DNA of 64,000 nucleotides from an uncultured Pelagibacteraceae bacterium (lineage in GTDB: Bacteria > Pseudomonadota > Alphaproteobacteria > Pelagibacterales > Pelagibacteraceae). Location: contig CACMDY010000002.1 of assembly GCA_902612605.1 (NCBI GenBank), forward strand, positions 124,001 to 188,000, given 5' to 3'. Made by a program: the position numbers and the translations under genes. Below, one piece after another: positions 31,659 through 43,478 of the stretch. The first letter of the stretch is position 1. Each line of letters begins with the position of its first letter. The notes under the pieces are model-generated. The model did not search any database. It was not told the DNA's origin and was given only the letters and a program-made list of their open reading frames with translations.

Positions 31659-34226
31659 ATGAATCTAGTAATTGTTGAAAGTCCAGCAAAAGCAAAAACA
31701 ATTAATAAATATTTAGGATCTGATTATACAGTTCTTGCAAGTTATGGGCATATAAGAGATCTGCCTTCGAAAAATGGTTCTGTTGATCCTGAAAATGATT
31801 TTAAAATGATTTGGGAAGTAGATAGTTTTTCAAAAAAATATTTAAAAGAAATTACAGATAGTGCTAAAGACTCAAAAAAAATTATTCTAGCTACTGACCC
31901 TGACAGAGAAGGTGAAGCAATAGCTTGGCATGTAAAAGAGTTTCTTGAAGAAAAAAAATTATTAAAAGATAAAGAAGTTGAAAGAGTTGTTTTCAACGAA
32001 ATAACAAAAAAAGCAGTTACAAATGGAATAGATAATCCAAGAAAAATAGAGCCACATTTAGTTGATGCTTATATGGCAAGAAGAGCTCTAGATTATCTAG
32101 TAGGTTTTAATATCTCCCCCATTCTATGGACAAAATTACCAGGTTCTAAATCTGCTGGTCGAGTTCAGTCTGTAGCTCTAAGGCTATTAACTGAAAGAGA
32201 ACAGGAAATAGAAGTTTTTCAACCCAAAGAATTTTGGACTTTAAATATAATTTTTAAAAATAACAAAAATGAAAAAATAAATACAACAATTTCACAATTA
32301 GATGGAAATAAGGTTGAGAAATTTTCATTTAAAAACAAACAAGATATTAATGACGCTTTATCGAAAATAAAAAATAAAAAATATAATATAACAGATATAA
32401 GCACTAAAGCATATAACAGAAATCCATCAGGACCTTTTACTACATCAACATTACAACAAACAGCATCAAGTAAACTTGGTTTTGGAGCATCGAGGACAAT
32501 GCAAATTGCACAAAGACTATATCAAGGAATTGATATTGAAGGTGAAACAGTAGGATTAATTACTTATATGAGAACAGATGGAACTAATATTTCAAAAGAT
32601 GCAATAACATCTTTCAGAGATTTTATAATGCAGAATTATGGTGATAAATATTTACCAGAACAACCTCTAAATTATAGTGGCAAAAAAGCAAAGAATGCTC
32701 AAGAAGCTCACGAAGCTATACGTCCAACAGAAATAATTCGAAAACCAGAAGATATGAAAAAATACTTAAGTACTGATCAATATAAACTTTATAATTTAAT
32801 ATGGTCTAGATCCTTATCATCACAAATGCAGTCAGCAAAATTTGATAGAAAAACTATTACCATCAACTCAGATGATGATAAAAATATATTCAAAGCTAGT
32901 GGTTCAACATTAAAATTTGATGGTTTCCTTAAACTGTATAAGATCGATGAAAATGATGATAACAATGAAAATATTTTGCCAGAAGTTGAAAAAGGTGATG
33001 TAATGTTTGAAGATCATATTGACGAACAGCACTATACACAACCACCACCTAGATATTCAGAGGCAAGTCTAGTTAAAAAATTAGAGGAGCTAGGTATTGG
33101 AAGACCATCTACTTATGCGAGTATTATTTCAGTAATAGCTAATAGAGGTTATGCTGACATAAATAATAAAAGATTTTTCCCAACTGATAGAGGGAAATTA
33201 CTTTCTGCTTTTTTAGAAAAATTATTTACCAAATATGTTGATTATGATTTTACTGCAAAATTAGAAGATCAATTAGATGATATAACATCAGGTAAAGAAA
33301 ATTGGATAAAAGTTCTAGAAAACTTTTGGAAAGACTTTAATTCTAATGTTTCAGGTGTGAAAGAAAAAAGAACCAGAGAAGTATTAGATCTATTAAATGA
33401 AAGTCTTGGATCACTAATATTTGAGGTTGATAAGGATGGAAATATTGATAGAAAATGCAAGCTTTGTGAATCTGGGCAATTAAGTTTAAAAAATAGTTTT
33501 AGAGGTGGTGCTTTTATTGGATGTTCAAATTATCCAGACTGCAAATTTACAAGACCACTATCAAAATCTAAAGCAGCACAACAATTGACACTAGCAGAAC
33601 CTAAATTCATTGGAAAAAATGATAAAGGTAAAGATATTTTTCTTAAAAATGGAAGATTTGGCCCATATTTGCAATTTGAAAAAGAAGTCATAGAGGAAGA
33701 TGAAAAAACTAAAAAGAAAAAAAGAAAATTAAAGAAAGAAGAAAATAATTTAAAAAATGTTTCTATCCCTAAAGGAATTGAGATTGAAAATATTGATTTA
33801 GAAAAGGCAAAATACTTATGCTCATTACCATTAAGTTTAGGTAAAAATCCTGAAAATGATAAAGATATTACTGTGAATGTTGGAAGATTTGGTCCTTACC
33901 TTAAATGTGAAAATAAATCTGCTAGACTAGAAAATGTGGATGAATTATTCACAATTGGATTAAATAGAGCTGTTACATTAATTGCTGAAGCTAAACCAGG
34001 AAGAATTTCATCATCTATGATAAAAGATTTAGGAGAACACCCTGAAGATAAAAAGCCAGTTAGAATCATGAAAGGTCAGTATGGTCCTTACATTAAATAC
34101 AAATCTTTAAATGCGACTATACCTGAAGAAAAAGATCCTGTTGAATTAACTATGGAAGAAGCATTAATTTTAATTGAGAAAAGAAAAGAATACGATAGAA
34201 ATAAAAAGAAAAAGAAAGGCAAATAA
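31659..34226 (+). CDS. topA: DNA topoisomerase I
   Basis: LVIVESPAKAKTINKYLG, ATDPDREGEAIAWH, GLITYMRTDGT. Confidence 0.97.
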   Translation: MNLVIVESPAKAKTINKYLGSDYTVLASYGHIRDLPSKNGSVDPENDFKMIWEVDSFSKKYLKEITDSAKDSKKIILATDPDREGEAIAWHVKEFLEEKKLLKDKEVERVVFNEITKKAVTNGIDNPRKIEPHLVDAYMARRALDYLVGFNISPILWTKLPGSKSAGRVQSVALRLLTEREQEIEVFQPKEFWTLNIIFKNNKNEKINTTISQLDGNKVEKFSFKNKQDINDALSKIKNKKYNITDISTKAYNRNPSGPFTTSTLQQTASSKLGFGASRTMQIAQRLYQGIDIEGETVGLITYMRTDGTNISKDAITSFRDFIMQNYGDKYLPEQPLNYSGKKAKNAQEAHEAIRPTEIIRKPEDMKKYLSTDQYKLYNLIWSRSLSSQMQSAKFDRKTITINSDDDKNIFKASGSTLKFDGFLKLYKIDENDDNNENILPEVEKGDVMFEDHIDEQHYTQPPPRYSEASLVKKLEELGIGRPSTYASIISVIANRGYADINNKRFFPTDRGKLLSAFLEKLFTKYVDYDFTAKLEDQLDDITSGKENWIKVLENFWKDFNSNVSGVKEKRTREVLDLLNESLGSLIFEVDKDGNIDRKCKLCESGQLSLKNSFRGGAFIGCSNYPDCKFTRPLSKSKAAQQLTLAEPKFIGKNDKGKDIFLKNGRFGPYLQFEKEVIEEDEKTKKKKRKLKKEENNLKNVSIPKGIEIENIDLEKAKYLCSLPLSLGKNPENDKDITVNVGRFGPYLKCENKSARLENVDELFTIGLNRAVTLIAEAKPGRISSSMIKDLGEHPEDKKPVRIMKGQYGPYIKYKSLNATIPEEKDPVELTMEEALILIEKRKEYDRNKKKKKGK

Positions 34227-34687
34227 TGTCGGCAGATGAAAATTTAAAAAATTTAAATATCAAATTGCCAAAAGCTAATGATCCTGTTGGATCATATGCT
34301 GCTACTAGAATATCTGGAAATTTACTATACATATCTGGTCAAATATCAATTGATGAGAATGGAAATTTAATTAAGGGAAAACTCGGAAAAGATTATAATA
34401 CTGAACAAGGTTATGAGGCAGCTAAAAGATGTGCATTAAGCATAATATCTCAAGCAAAAAAAGCATGTGGTGATGATTTATCTAAAATTAAATCATGTTT
34501 GAAACTTACTGGATATGTTAATTCTACTGATGATTTTACTGAGCAGCCAAAAGTCATAAATGGAGCCTCAGATCTAATAAAAAGTGTATTTGATGAAGAT
34601 GGCTCACACGCAAGAGCTGCTGTAAGCACTAATAGCCTTCCATTGGGTGTTGCAGTTGAAGTTGATGCAATATTTGATCTTAATTAA
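34226..34687 (+). CDS. RidA/YjgF-family protein
   Basis: LYISGQISIDENGNLIKGKLG, HARAAVSTNSLPLGVAVEVDAIF. Confidence 0.9.
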   Translation: MSADENLKNLNIKLPKANDPVGSYAATRISGNLLYISGQISIDENGNLIKGKLGKDYNTEQGYEAAKRCALSIISQAKKACGDDLSKIKSCLKLTGYVNSTDDFTEQPKVINGASDLIKSVFDEDGSHARAAVSTNSLPLGVAVEVDAIFDLN

Positions 34688-35977
34688 TTATCTACCAATA
34701 CTAAAATAATTTATTTTATTTTTTTTCATTTCGGAAGTTGAGTAAAGATTTCTCATATCAAAAACTTTAAAATTTCTTTTTTTTGTAATTTTTTTAAAGT
34801 TGAGTTGCTTAAATTCATTCCATTCTGTATGAATAATTATTAAATCTGCATATTTGCAAGCATCTCTTATATTTTCAAAAAAATTTATATTTTTCGATTT
34901 AAATTCCTTTTTTTGGCCAGTAGGTTCATAATAATTTATATATGCACCTTTCCTTGATAAAGCTGGTATCAATTTTAATGATGAGGACTCTCTCATATCG
35001 TCTGTACCTGGTTTAAAAGTAACACCCAAAAATGTAATATTTTTATTTTTAATTCTATTATTCATTATTTTGCTAATTTTATTTAATAATAAATTAAATC
35101 TATTATCATTTGAATTAACTACAGACTTTACGACTGAAAGATTTGTATTAAATATTCGACCAGTTGAAACAAGTGCCCTTGTATCTTTTGGAAAACATGA
35201 CCCTCCATAACCAGGACCAGCACGTAGAAATCTGCTTCCGATCCTTTCATCTAAACCCATACCGATCGCTATTTCTTTAACGTCTATATTAATTTTTTCA
35301 CATAAATTAGCTATTTCATTAATAAAAGTTATTTTAGTGGCTAAAAAGGCGTTTGAAGCATACTTAATTAATTCTGCTGATCTTCTGGAAGTATGAAAAT
35401 ATCTTCCACCCTTCTTAATTAAAGGAAGATATAGTTTTTTCATAATTTTATTTGCTTTATTGCTGTTAGTACCTACTACAACTCTGTCTGGAAATTGAAA
35501 ATCTCTAATAGCTTCACCTTCTCTTAAAAATTCAGGATTTGATACAACATCAAACTTATTTTTATTTTTATTTGATTTTAAGATTTTAGTAATTTTATCA
35601 CCGGTGGTAACTGGGACTGTAGATTTAGTAACTATTATTTTATATCTATTTAGATTAGATTTTATAGTATTGACAACATTAATTACATATTTCAAATCAG
35701 CTTTATTATTTTTAGTAGGAGTTCCAACGCAAATAAAAATAATATCAGACTTTCTTATTGAGCTAGAAATATCTGTTGAAAATAAAAGTCTTTTTTTTTT
35801 AAAATTTCTTAAAATCAATTCATGAAGACCAGGTTCATAAATTGGTATTATTCCTTTATTTAATTTTTCTATAATATCTTTGTCAATATCAACACATGTA
35901 ACTGTGTTACCTAAATCAGAAAAACAAGCGCCACTTACTAAGCCAACGTAACCAGATCCTATCATGCAAATTTTCAT
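34688..35977 (-). CDS. ugd: UDP-glucose 6-dehydrogenase
   Basis: MKICMIGSGYVGLVSGACFSDLGNTV, GPGYGGSCFPKDTRAL. Confidence 0.92.
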   Translation of the reverse strand: MKICMIGSGYVGLVSGACFSDLGNTVTCVDIDKDIIEKLNKGIIPIYEPGLHELILRNFKKKRLLFSTDISSSIRKSDIIFICVGTPTKNNKADLKYVINVVNTIKSNLNRYKIIVTKSTVPVTTGDKITKILKSNKNKNKFDVVSNPEFLREGEAIRDFQFPDRVVVGTNSNKANKIMKKLYLPLIKKGGRYFHTSRRSAELIKYASNAFLATKITFINEIANLCEKINIDVKEIAIGMGLDERIGSRFLRAGPGYGGSCFPKDTRALVSTGRIFNTNLSVVKSVVNSNDNRFNLLLNKISKIMNNRIKNKNITFLGVTFKPGTDDMRESSSLKLIPALSRKGAYINYYEPTGQKKEFKSKNINFFENIRDACKYADLIIIHTEWNEFKQLNFKKITKKRNFKVFDMRNLYSTSEMKKNKINYFSIGR

Positions 35978-36789
35978 AACTTAGAAATTTCAATTCCAGA
36001 ATTAATGTAGCCTTTCATGGACCCACAATCTAAATAATTGCCTTTAAATTTATGTCCGATGAATAAATTTTGATCTAATATCATTCTTCTTATAGCATCT
36101 GTAATATGTATTTCACCACCTTTACCTTTTTTTTGATTTTTTAGATAATGAAAAATTTTCTTTGATAATATATATCTACCTATCACTGCGTTATTTGAAG
36201 GAGCATCTTTAGTATTAGGTTTTTCAATTACATCAGCAATTTTAAAATTTAATTTGTCAATATTTTTTTTTATTGAATAAATACCCCAGCGATCAACATT
36301 GTTTTTTTTAACTTTCATGCTAGCCATTACAGATCCTTTTAATTTTTTATGAATTTTTATCATATCTTTTGAACAATTCTTTTTCATAATTAAATCATCG
36401 GGTAACAACATTAAAAAATAATTATTTTTTATAAATTTTTTAGTTTTAAGTACAGCATCACCTGTTCCTAAGGGTTTATTTTGATAAACAAATTTGATTT
36501 TATTTCTAAAAAAAAGAATTTTTTTATACTCTTTAATTATTCTGGGATCTTTCTTTTTTTTAATAATTGATTTGTAAAAACTATCATTATTAAAATATTT
36601 CTTTATCATCTCTTTTTTTTTTGAAATAATAAAAATTATTTCACTTACACCAGCTTCAATACATTCATCTAAAATATACTCAATACCTGGTTTTCCATTT
36701 ATTGGAAGCAGTTCTTTAGGAAAAACACTTGTCAAAGGTAGCAAACGTGTGCCCAAACCAGCAAGAGGAATAATAGCTTGTTTAATCAT
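35974..36789 (-). CDS. galU: UTP-glucose-1-phosphate uridylyltransferase
   Basis: AIIPLAGLGTRLLPLTSVFPKELLPINGKPGIEYILDE. Confidence 0.93.
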   Translation of the reverse strand: MIKQAIIPLAGLGTRLLPLTSVFPKELLPINGKPGIEYILDECIEAGVSEIIFIISKKKEMIKKYFNNDSFYKSIIKKKKDPRIIKEYKKILFFRNKIKFVYQNKPLGTGDAVLKTKKFIKNNYFLMLLPDDLIMKKNCSKDMIKIHKKLKGSVMASMKVKKNNVDRWGIYSIKKNIDKLNFKIADVIEKPNTKDAPSNNAVIGRYILSKKIFHYLKNQKKGKGGEIHITDAIRRMILDQNLFIGHKFKGNYLDCGSMKGYINSGIEISKL

Positions 36790-36823
36790 TAAGATGTTTT
36801 ACTTATAATCATATTTATTAAAA

Positions 36824-37627
36824 ATGAAAATTTTAAAAAATGTTTTTGAACTAAATAAGGCAGTAAAAAATTACAAAAATGTTGGATTTGTACCTACAAT
36901 GGGGGGAATTCATAAAGGCCACGTATCTTTAATAAAAATTTCACAAAAAAATAACAAAGAAACGATAGTAAGTATTTTCGTCAATCCAACACAATTTAAT
37001 CAAAAAAAAGATTTTAAGAATTATCCTAGAAATATAAGAAAAGATATTTCAATATTAAAAAAACTAAAAGTTAATTATTTGTTTTTACCCGAGGTCAATG
37101 AAATTTATAAAAATAGAATGAAGAATTTTAAACTTAATAAATCTGATAAAATTTTATGTGCTAAATATAGAAAAGGTCATTTTGAAGGTGTATTAAACGT
37201 TATGAATAGATTGTTATCTATTATTAAATCTAAGTGTGTTTATATGGGTGAAAAAGATTTTCAACAATACATGTTAATTAAAAGAATATTAGGTAAAAAA
37301 TATAAAATAAATATTGTTGGTTGTCCTACCATTCGTGAAAATAATAAAATTGCTTTATCCACAAGAAACAAATTGTTAAATAAATCATACATAAAAAAAG
37401 CATCAAAAATAGCCATCAAATTAAATAAATTAAAAAAATTATCAAAAATGAATAAATTTGTGGATTTGTCAAAATTCAAATATGAGCTAGAAAATAAATT
37501 TAAAATTAAAATTGATTATCTTGAATTTAGAGATGAGAAAAAAATGAAATTAGATAATTTTAAATCTAAATATAGACTATTTATTGCATATCATATTAAT
37601 GGAGTAAGATTAATTGATAATTTTTGA
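36824..37627 (+). CDS. panC: pantothenate synthetase
   Basis: GFVPTMGGIHKGHVSLI, VNPTQFN, MGEKDFQQ. Confidence 0.95.
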   Translation: MKILKNVFELNKAVKNYKNVGFVPTMGGIHKGHVSLIKISQKNNKETIVSIFVNPTQFNQKKDFKNYPRNIRKDISILKKLKVNYLFLPEVNEIYKNRMKNFKLNKSDKILCAKYRKGHFEGVLNVMNRLLSIIKSKCVYMGEKDFQQYMLIKRILGKKYKINIVGCPTIRENNKIALSTRNKLLNKSYIKKASKIAIKLNKLKKLSKMNKFVDLSKFKYELENKFKIKIDYLEFRDEKKMKLDNFKSKYRLFIAYHINGVRLIDNF

Positions 37628-39001
37628 TTATAAGAAATAAGCTCCTACACCTAAGAAAGATACAAATCCAATTACATCTGTTATTGTTGTAACAAATACA
37701 CTAGAAGAAATTGCAGGATCAATTTTCATTTTATTTAATGTTACAGGTACTAGAATACCAAAAAGACCAGCAACTATCATTGTCAAAACCATTGAAATTG
37801 AAATTATTAGGGAGAGCTGGATATCATTAAACCATAGTTGAACTATCAAAGAACTTATAATTGCAAAAATAACTCCATTTAAAACTCCAATATTGAATTC
37901 TTTAATAATATTATTTGTAAAATTATTTTTTGTTAAATCCTGTGTCGCTAAAGATCTTACTGTGACAGCCAATGTTTGCATGCCAGCGTTACCACCCATT
38001 GATGCTACAATTGGCATTAAAAAAGCCAATACAACCATTTGCTCTATAGTGGCTCCAAATAGACTAATGCAATAAGTTGCTAGAAAAGCAGTAAACAAGT
38101 TTAACAACAACCAATTAAATCTTCTCTTAGTTTTTGTTATTACTCCATCAGTTATTTCTTCATCACCTACTCCAGCTAATCTAAGTGCGTCCTCTTCAGC
38201 TTCCTCTTTTAATACTGTTAGGACGTCATCATAAGCTATCATCCCAACTAATTTGTCAGACTTATCCACTACAGCAGCCGAACTCAAATTATAATTTTCA
38301 AATAAATTACCGACTTCCTCTCTATCCATATCAACTGGTATTAAAGTTTGAGATTCAGCCATAATAGACATCATTTTTGTGTCTCTTGGTGTTCTTAATA
38401 CTCTTGATGAAGGAACTGTACCAATGGGTTTGAATTCTTGATCAACTATAAATATTTCTAGAAATTCTTCAGGAAGTTCTTTATTTTCTCTTAAATAGTC
38501 TATCGTTTGTCCTACAGACCAATTACTTGGTATAGCTGTAAATTCACGCTGCATTAATCTAGCAGCAGAGTCTTCTGGATAACTTAAGCTTTCAAGTAAT
38601 GCAAATCGATCTTTTGGAGGTAATGAGCTAAGGATTGTATTTTTATCTTTTTCGTCTACATTTTCTAAAATCTTAATTGCATCATCTGACTCTAAATTTT
38701 TTAGTATGTTAACTATAGAATCTGATGATAGATAAGCAATCATCTCAGACTGAATTGACTCATTTAATTCAACAAAGACCTCAGGATCAACTTTGAAACT
38801 ATTTAGTTTTATTAAATTTTCTCTATCATTTTGACTTAAATGTTCAATTATGTCGGCAGCATCTGCTGGATGCATAGCATTGAACGAATTTGTAATAAAT
38901 TCGGCATCATTTGAGGCAATTTTATCTGTGACAACTTTGATGAATTCTTTGTTAAATTCAAAGTTAACTTTTTTATCTTTTAATTTTTTCACTATAGTCA
39001 T
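37628..39001 (-). CDS. mgtE: magnesium transporter MgtE
   Basis: MgtE N domain, CBS pair, TM domain with MPIVASMGGNAGMQTLAVTVR. Confidence 0.95.
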   Translation of the reverse strand: MTIVKKLKDKKVNFEFNKEFIKVVTDKIASNDAEFITNSFNAMHPADAADIIEHLSQNDRENLIKLNSFKVDPEVFVELNESIQSEMIAYLSSDSIVNILKNLESDDAIKILENVDEKDKNTILSSLPPKDRFALLESLSYPEDSAARLMQREFTAIPSNWSVGQTIDYLRENKELPEEFLEIFIVDQEFKPIGTVPSSRVLRTPRDTKMMSIMAESQTLIPVDMDREEVGNLFENYNLSSAAVVDKSDKLVGMIAYDDVLTVLKEEAEEDALRLAGVGDEEITDGVITKTKRRFNWLLLNLFTAFLATYCISLFGATIEQMVVLAFLMPIVASMGGNAGMQTLAVTVRSLATQDLTKNNFTNNIIKEFNIGVLNGVIFAIISSLIVQLWFNDIQLSLIISISMVLTMIVAGLFGILVPVTLNKMKIDPAISSSVFVTTITDVIGFVSFLGVGAYFL

Positions 39002-39062
39002 AAAATTTACCTATAATTTAGTTGGCACTATTAATACAAAATAAAAATAATACAAATTTATA

Positions 39063-39686
39063 ATGACAATAGAGATCAAAAAGTCAGTAAAACCAATAAA
39101 ATATAAATCAGCGATAGATATACTTGAAGATAGATTGGAGCAAATCAAAGTAAATAAAAATAAAGAGCTTATTTGGATACTTGAACATGAAGAGATTTAT
39201 ACTGGTGGAACAAGTTTTAGTGAAAATGAGATTTTAGATAAATCTATAAACTTTATTAAAACGAATAGAGGAGGAAAAATAACATATCATGGTCCTGGTC
39301 AATTAGTTTTTTATTTTGTGATTGACTTAAACAAAAGAGGTAAGAATATAAAAAAAATTATAACTGCAATTGAAAAGACAATTATAAATACTCTAAGAAA
39401 TTACGATATAAAGTGTTTTGCTGATAGAAAAAATATTGGAATTTGGTTTGAGCACAAATCTGGTAAAATAGATAAAATTGCAGCGATAGGCATAAAAGTA
39501 AAGAAGTGGATTGCTTATCACGGTTTTGCATTAAATATTTCTAATGATCTTAATGTATATAAAAAGATAGTTCCATGTGGAATCAGAGATAGAGGGGTTT
39601 CAAATTTAAATAATATTAAAAAACAAAATTATAAAAATATTGAGAATGATTTGATAAAACATTTTTTATCAAATATTAAAAATTGA
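39063..39686 (+). CDS. lipB: lipoyl(octanoyl) transferase
   Basis: [44 protein letters not shown]. Confidence 0.96.
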   Translation: MTIEIKKSVKPIKYKSAIDILEDRLEQIKVNKNKELIWILEHEEIYTGGTSFSENEILDKSINFIKTNRGGKITYHGPGQLVFYFVIDLNKRGKNIKKIITAIEKTIINTLRNYDIKCFADRKNIGIWFEHKSGKIDKIAAIGIKVKKWIAYHGFALNISNDLNVYKKIVPCGIRDRGVSNLNNIKKQNYKNIENDLIKHFLSNIKN

Positions 39687-40584
39687 GTCTTTTTATTTTT
39701 AACATATTTCTAAAATAATCTGGAGGAGTGGCTCTAAAAGTATATTTTTTATCATTTATCTTAAATTTTATTTCATAAGAATGTAACATTAAATTTTTAT
39801 TATTTATTTTTGAGTTATTTGTTGAATTATATTTTTTATCACCAATAATAGAGTTTCCTAAATTAAATAATTGTTTTCTAAGTTGGTGTTTTCTTCCTGT
39901 AATTGGATTTAGCTGAATGAAGGTCGCATTATTATTTTTATCTAAAATTTCATATTTAGTTTCAGCTTTTTCAACGATTTTTTTTTTATTTTCAAATCTT
40001 ATCAAATCATCTTTTATTACACCTTTATCGATTAAAATTAATTCACCATTACATATTGCTAAATAGGTTTTATAAACCTTTCTTAATCTAAAAAGTGAAG
40101 TGAGTAGTTGGGCTGTTTCCCTATTCTTTGCAATTATAAAAACGCCAGAAGTATCCTTATCTAATCTGTGTACAGAATAAGGCTTCTCGTCTCTAAATAA
40201 ATTACTTTTCGCAAATATATCAATAATATTCTTTTTAGATTTTGTACCACCCTGTACTGAAATTCCTGATTGTTTATTTAAAACAACAAAATTGTCATTA
40301 TCTTCTATAATTAAATCCTCATTTTCTTTTATAATTTCATTACTAGGATTATATTTTTTTTTGTGTTGCTCAATTTTTTCCTCAAAATTTAAATTATAAA
40401 TATTAAGTTTGTCACCAGTTTTAACTTTTTGAGAGCTTTTTACTTTTTTTTGATTTAATTTTAATTTTCCATTTCTTAGATTTTTTTCAATAAGTCCTTG
40501 TGGAATTTTTCCTAAATGATTTCGAATGAATCTGTCAATACGCATGTCATTAAAAGATTTATCTACGTTAATTGATTTTTTCAT
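39676..40584 (-). CDS. rluC: RluC/RluD-type pseudouridine synthase
   Basis: S4 domain, [32 protein letters not shown]. Confidence 0.9.
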   Translation of the reverse strand: MKKSINVDKSFNDMRIDRFIRNHLGKIPQGLIEKNLRNGKLKLNQKKVKSSQKVKTGDKLNIYNLNFEEKIEQHKKKYNPSNEIIKENEDLIIEDNDNFVVLNKQSGISVQGGTKSKKNIIDIFAKSNLFRDEKPYSVHRLDKDTSGVFIIAKNRETAQLLTSLFRLRKVYKTYLAICNGELILIDKGVIKDDLIRFENKKKIVEKAETKYEILDKNNNATFIQLNPITGRKHQLRKQLFNLGNSIIGDKKYNSTNNSKINNKNLMLHSYEIKFKINDKKYTFRATPPDYFRNMLKIKRLNF

Positions 40585-40586
40585 TT

Positions 40587-41504
40587 TTATTTTAATTTAT
40601 TGCAACTATTGTTTTCCTTGCTTAGCTTGAGGTCTTTGCACTTTTTACCTATAGCTATAGAATCATAATATACAACTGTATCAGCTCTTTTTGGAGGATT
40701 GCCTTTATGCATTATATTAAACCTATTAATATTACTTTTGTATATTCCAAACTTCATATACGACTGTTTGCTTATATTATTATTAGTCAATCCGGTATAA
40801 TTAACTACAAGTTCGTTATTAGCCCAAATCTTAATAAAACTCTTATTTGGCCAATCAACAAATTCCATATTAATAACAAAATCATTCCATTTACCTTTTA
40901 CATTATTTGCTTCTAAAATTTTATAAGTGTCAAAACCTCCAAAACTATGATTTACAAAATCTGTCCATTGCAAATCTCCATTTGGAGCAACTCTAAACAT
41001 AAAATTTACTGGACCTGCTTTAGAATGTATTTGCCATATAGTATTACTTATAGGAATAGTAAATTCACTATTTTCAGGGATATAAATACTAAATTTAAAC
41101 CATGTATTTTTAGACTTCAATCCTAGCATGCTAACTTCCGATCTTTCTCTAAAGGTATTGCACTCATCTGACTTTCTTTGTTGACCACAATCACCATCAC
41201 CATTTTTAAATTTCCAAGCAAATTTGCCAGATCTAACAATTTTATTTTGAATTAATAATCCGTCTCTAGGAAAGTTATATAAGGGTGATAAATGCATTCT
41301 ACATTTAGTTTTTTTTCCATGACTCCATTGACAGTCAATATTTGACAAGTCTATTAAATCTTTTTCATTATCTAAATTAAACCAAGGCATATTATCGTCA
41401 CCTAATGTATAAAATTTTAAACCGTCAATTTTTGCTGGATTTGCATTTAAAATATTTGTTGTAAAATAAAATATTATAATAATTTGAAAAATTATATTTT
41501 TCAT
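40587..41504 (-). CDS. secreted polysaccharide-lyase-like protein (heparin lyase I-like fold)
   Basis: N-terminal signal peptide MKNIIFQIIIIFYFTTNILNA; FRERSEVSML, WKFSIYIPE-type strand, WNDFVINMEFVDWPNKSFIKIWANNELVVNYTG pattern. Confidence 0.6.
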   Translation of the reverse strand: MKNIIFQIIIIFYFTTNILNANPAKIDGLKFYTLGDDNMPWFNLDNEKDLIDLSNIDCQWSHGKKTKCRMHLSPLYNFPRDGLLIQNKIVRSGKFAWKFKNGDGDCGQQRKSDECNTFRERSEVSMLGLKSKNTWFKFSIYIPENSEFTIPISNTIWQIHSKAGPVNFMFRVAPNGDLQWTDFVNHSFGGFDTYKILEANNVKGKWNDFVINMEFVDWPNKSFIKIWANNELVVNYTGLTNNNISKQSYMKFGIYKSNINRFNIMHKGNPPKRADTVVYYDSIAIGKKCKDLKLSKENNSCNKLK

Positions 41505-41569
41505 TTCATTAATATAAAATATTAGATAATTGTTTTACAACATCAATTAAATAAAATATGAATTAAAGA

Positions 41570-42013
41570 TTAAGCTGTAGATTGTTTTTTATCTTCTACT
41601 TTAGGTGTATCTTTAGTCAGATTCTTTTTCTTTTTATCGACTCTTTTTGCTTCAACGTCCCTATCTACAAACTCAATTACAGCCATTGGCGCATTGTCAC
41701 CATATCTAAATCCAGCCTTGATAATTCTTGTATATCCGCCTTTTCTATTTTCATATCTTTTAGAAAGAGTTTTTTTCACTTTATTTGTAGATTTAATATC
41801 TTGCAATTTTGAAATTAAGGTTTTTGTATTAGATAAAGTATTTTTCTTACCCAATGTTATAATTTTATCAGCTTGAGGTTTTAAAACTTTTGCTTTGGGC
41901 AATGTAGTTGTAATTTGCTCATACTTTATTAATGAGTTAAGCATATTTTTAATAAGAGCTTTTCTGTGTTCTGAAGTTCTGTTGAGCTTTTTATAGCCCA
42001 TTTTATGTCTCAT
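41570..42013 (-). CDS. rplQ: 50S ribosomal protein L17
   Basis: [29 protein letters not shown]. Confidence 0.97.
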   Translation of the reverse strand: MRHKMGYKKLNRTSEHRKALIKNMLNSLIKYEQITTTLPKAKVLKPQADKIITLGKKNTLSNTKTLISKLQDIKSTNKVKKTLSKRYENRKGGYTRIIKAGFRYGDNAPMAVIEFVDRDVEAKRVDKKKKNLTKDTPKVEDKKQSTA

Positions 42014-43041
42014 TAAATGGCTTCCTCAAGTTTTTTTGATAATTCAGCAATATTGTCTGGCGGCCAATTTGGAATTTCCATACCAAGATACAATGACATT
42101 CCAGTCAATACTTCTTTAATCTCATTTAACGATTTTCTACCAAAATTAGGTGTTCTTAACATTTCACCCTCAGATTTTTGAACCAAATCACCAATATAGA
42201 TGATATTATCATTTTTAAGACAATTCATTGATCTCACAGATAGTTCTAATTCGTCAACTTTTCTTAATAAGTTCTTATTAAATTCTGGCTCTGAAGGTTG
42301 CTCTTTTACAATAACTTCTTGTGGCTCATCAAAGTTAACAAACATTCCTAGTTGATCTTGGAATATTCTAGCAGAATATGCAACTGCGTCTTCAGCTGAA
42401 ATTGACCCATTTGTCTCAACTTCCATAGTTAGTTTATCATAGTCCAATGCTTTCCCCTCTCTTGCTGTACTGACTGAATAGGAAACTTTTTTAACAGGAC
42501 TAAATAACGAGTCTATTGGAATTAAACCAAGCGGTGGTTCCTCGGGCTTATTCATATCGGCTGAAACGTATCCTTTTCCAGTTCCAACTGTCATTTCCAT
42601 ATGAAACTTAGTATTTTCATCTAAATTACAAATAACCAAATCTGGATTTAAAATTTCAATATCAGCAACAGATGTTATATCCGATGCTTTTATTTCTCCT
42701 GGACCTTTAGCATCAAGTATTAATTTTTTTGGTTCATCGGTAGAACTTTTCAGAGCTAAAGATTTTACATTTAAAACTATGTCGGTTACATCTTCCCTAA
42801 CACCTTTTATTGATGTAAATTCATGCAAAACTCCATCAATTTGAATTGATGTAACAGCCGTACCTCTTATGGAAGATAAAAGAATCCTTCTTAGTGAATT
42901 ACCAAGAGTTAATCCATAACCTTTTTCAAGTGGTTCTGCAGTAATTTTAGCGAATGAATTATCATCGCTTAATTGCACATCTAACTTTGCGGGTTTAATT
43001 AATGATTTCCAATTTTTTGAATTTACTTCTGTTTGCTCCAT
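42013..43041 (-). CDS. rpoA: RNA polymerase alpha subunit
   Basis: [25 protein letters not shown], alpha-CTD. Confidence 0.97.
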   Translation of the reverse strand: MEQTEVNSKNWKSLIKPAKLDVQLSDDNSFAKITAEPLEKGYGLTLGNSLRRILLSSIRGTAVTSIQIDGVLHEFTSIKGVREDVTDIVLNVKSLALKSSTDEPKKLILDAKGPGEIKASDITSVADIEILNPDLVICNLDENTKFHMEMTVGTGKGYVSADMNKPEEPPLGLIPIDSLFSPVKKVSYSVSTAREGKALDYDKLTMEVETNGSISAEDAVAYSARIFQDQLGMFVNFDEPQEVIVKEQPSEPEFNKNLLRKVDELELSVRSMNCLKNDNIIYIGDLVQKSEGEMLRTPNFGRKSLNEIKEVLTGMSLYLGMEIPNWPPDNIAELSKKLEEAI

Positions 43042-43478
43042 TAAACTCTCCTTTTTTTAGGTGGTCTTGTACCATTATGTGGCATTGGTGTTGTATCTTT
43101 AATTGAAATAATTTTAAAACCTCTTGCTTGTAATGCTCTCAAAGCTGTCTCTCTACCAGATCCTGGTCCTTTGACCTCAACAGATAAAACTTTCATTCCA
43201 ACTTCTAGAGCTTTAGCTGCAGCTGCATCAGCCGCAACTTGCGCAGCATATGGAGTGGACTTACGTGAACCTTTAAATCCCTTTTGTCCAGCAGATGCCC
43301 AAGAAACTACATTTCCATTTGTATCAGCGATTGAAACAATCGTGTTATTAAACGTAGACTGCACATAAGCAATTCCATTCAGGATATTTTTTTTTCCTTT
43401 TTTCTTTTTGGAATAAGAGCTTTTTTTAGATTTAACCTCTGTTTTCTGTTCTTTATTATCAGTTACTTCTTTTTTCAT
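43041..43478 (-). CDS. rpsK: 30S ribosomal protein S11
   Basis: [24 protein letters not shown]...[10 protein letters not shown]. Confidence 0.97.
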   Translation of the reverse strand: MKKEVTDNKEQKTEVKSKKSSYSKKKKGKKNILNGIAYVQSTFNNTIVSIADTNGNVVSWASAGQKGFKGSRKSTPYAAQVAADAAAAKALEVGMKVLSVEVKGPGSGRETALRALQARGFKIISIKDTTPMPHNGTRPPKKRRV

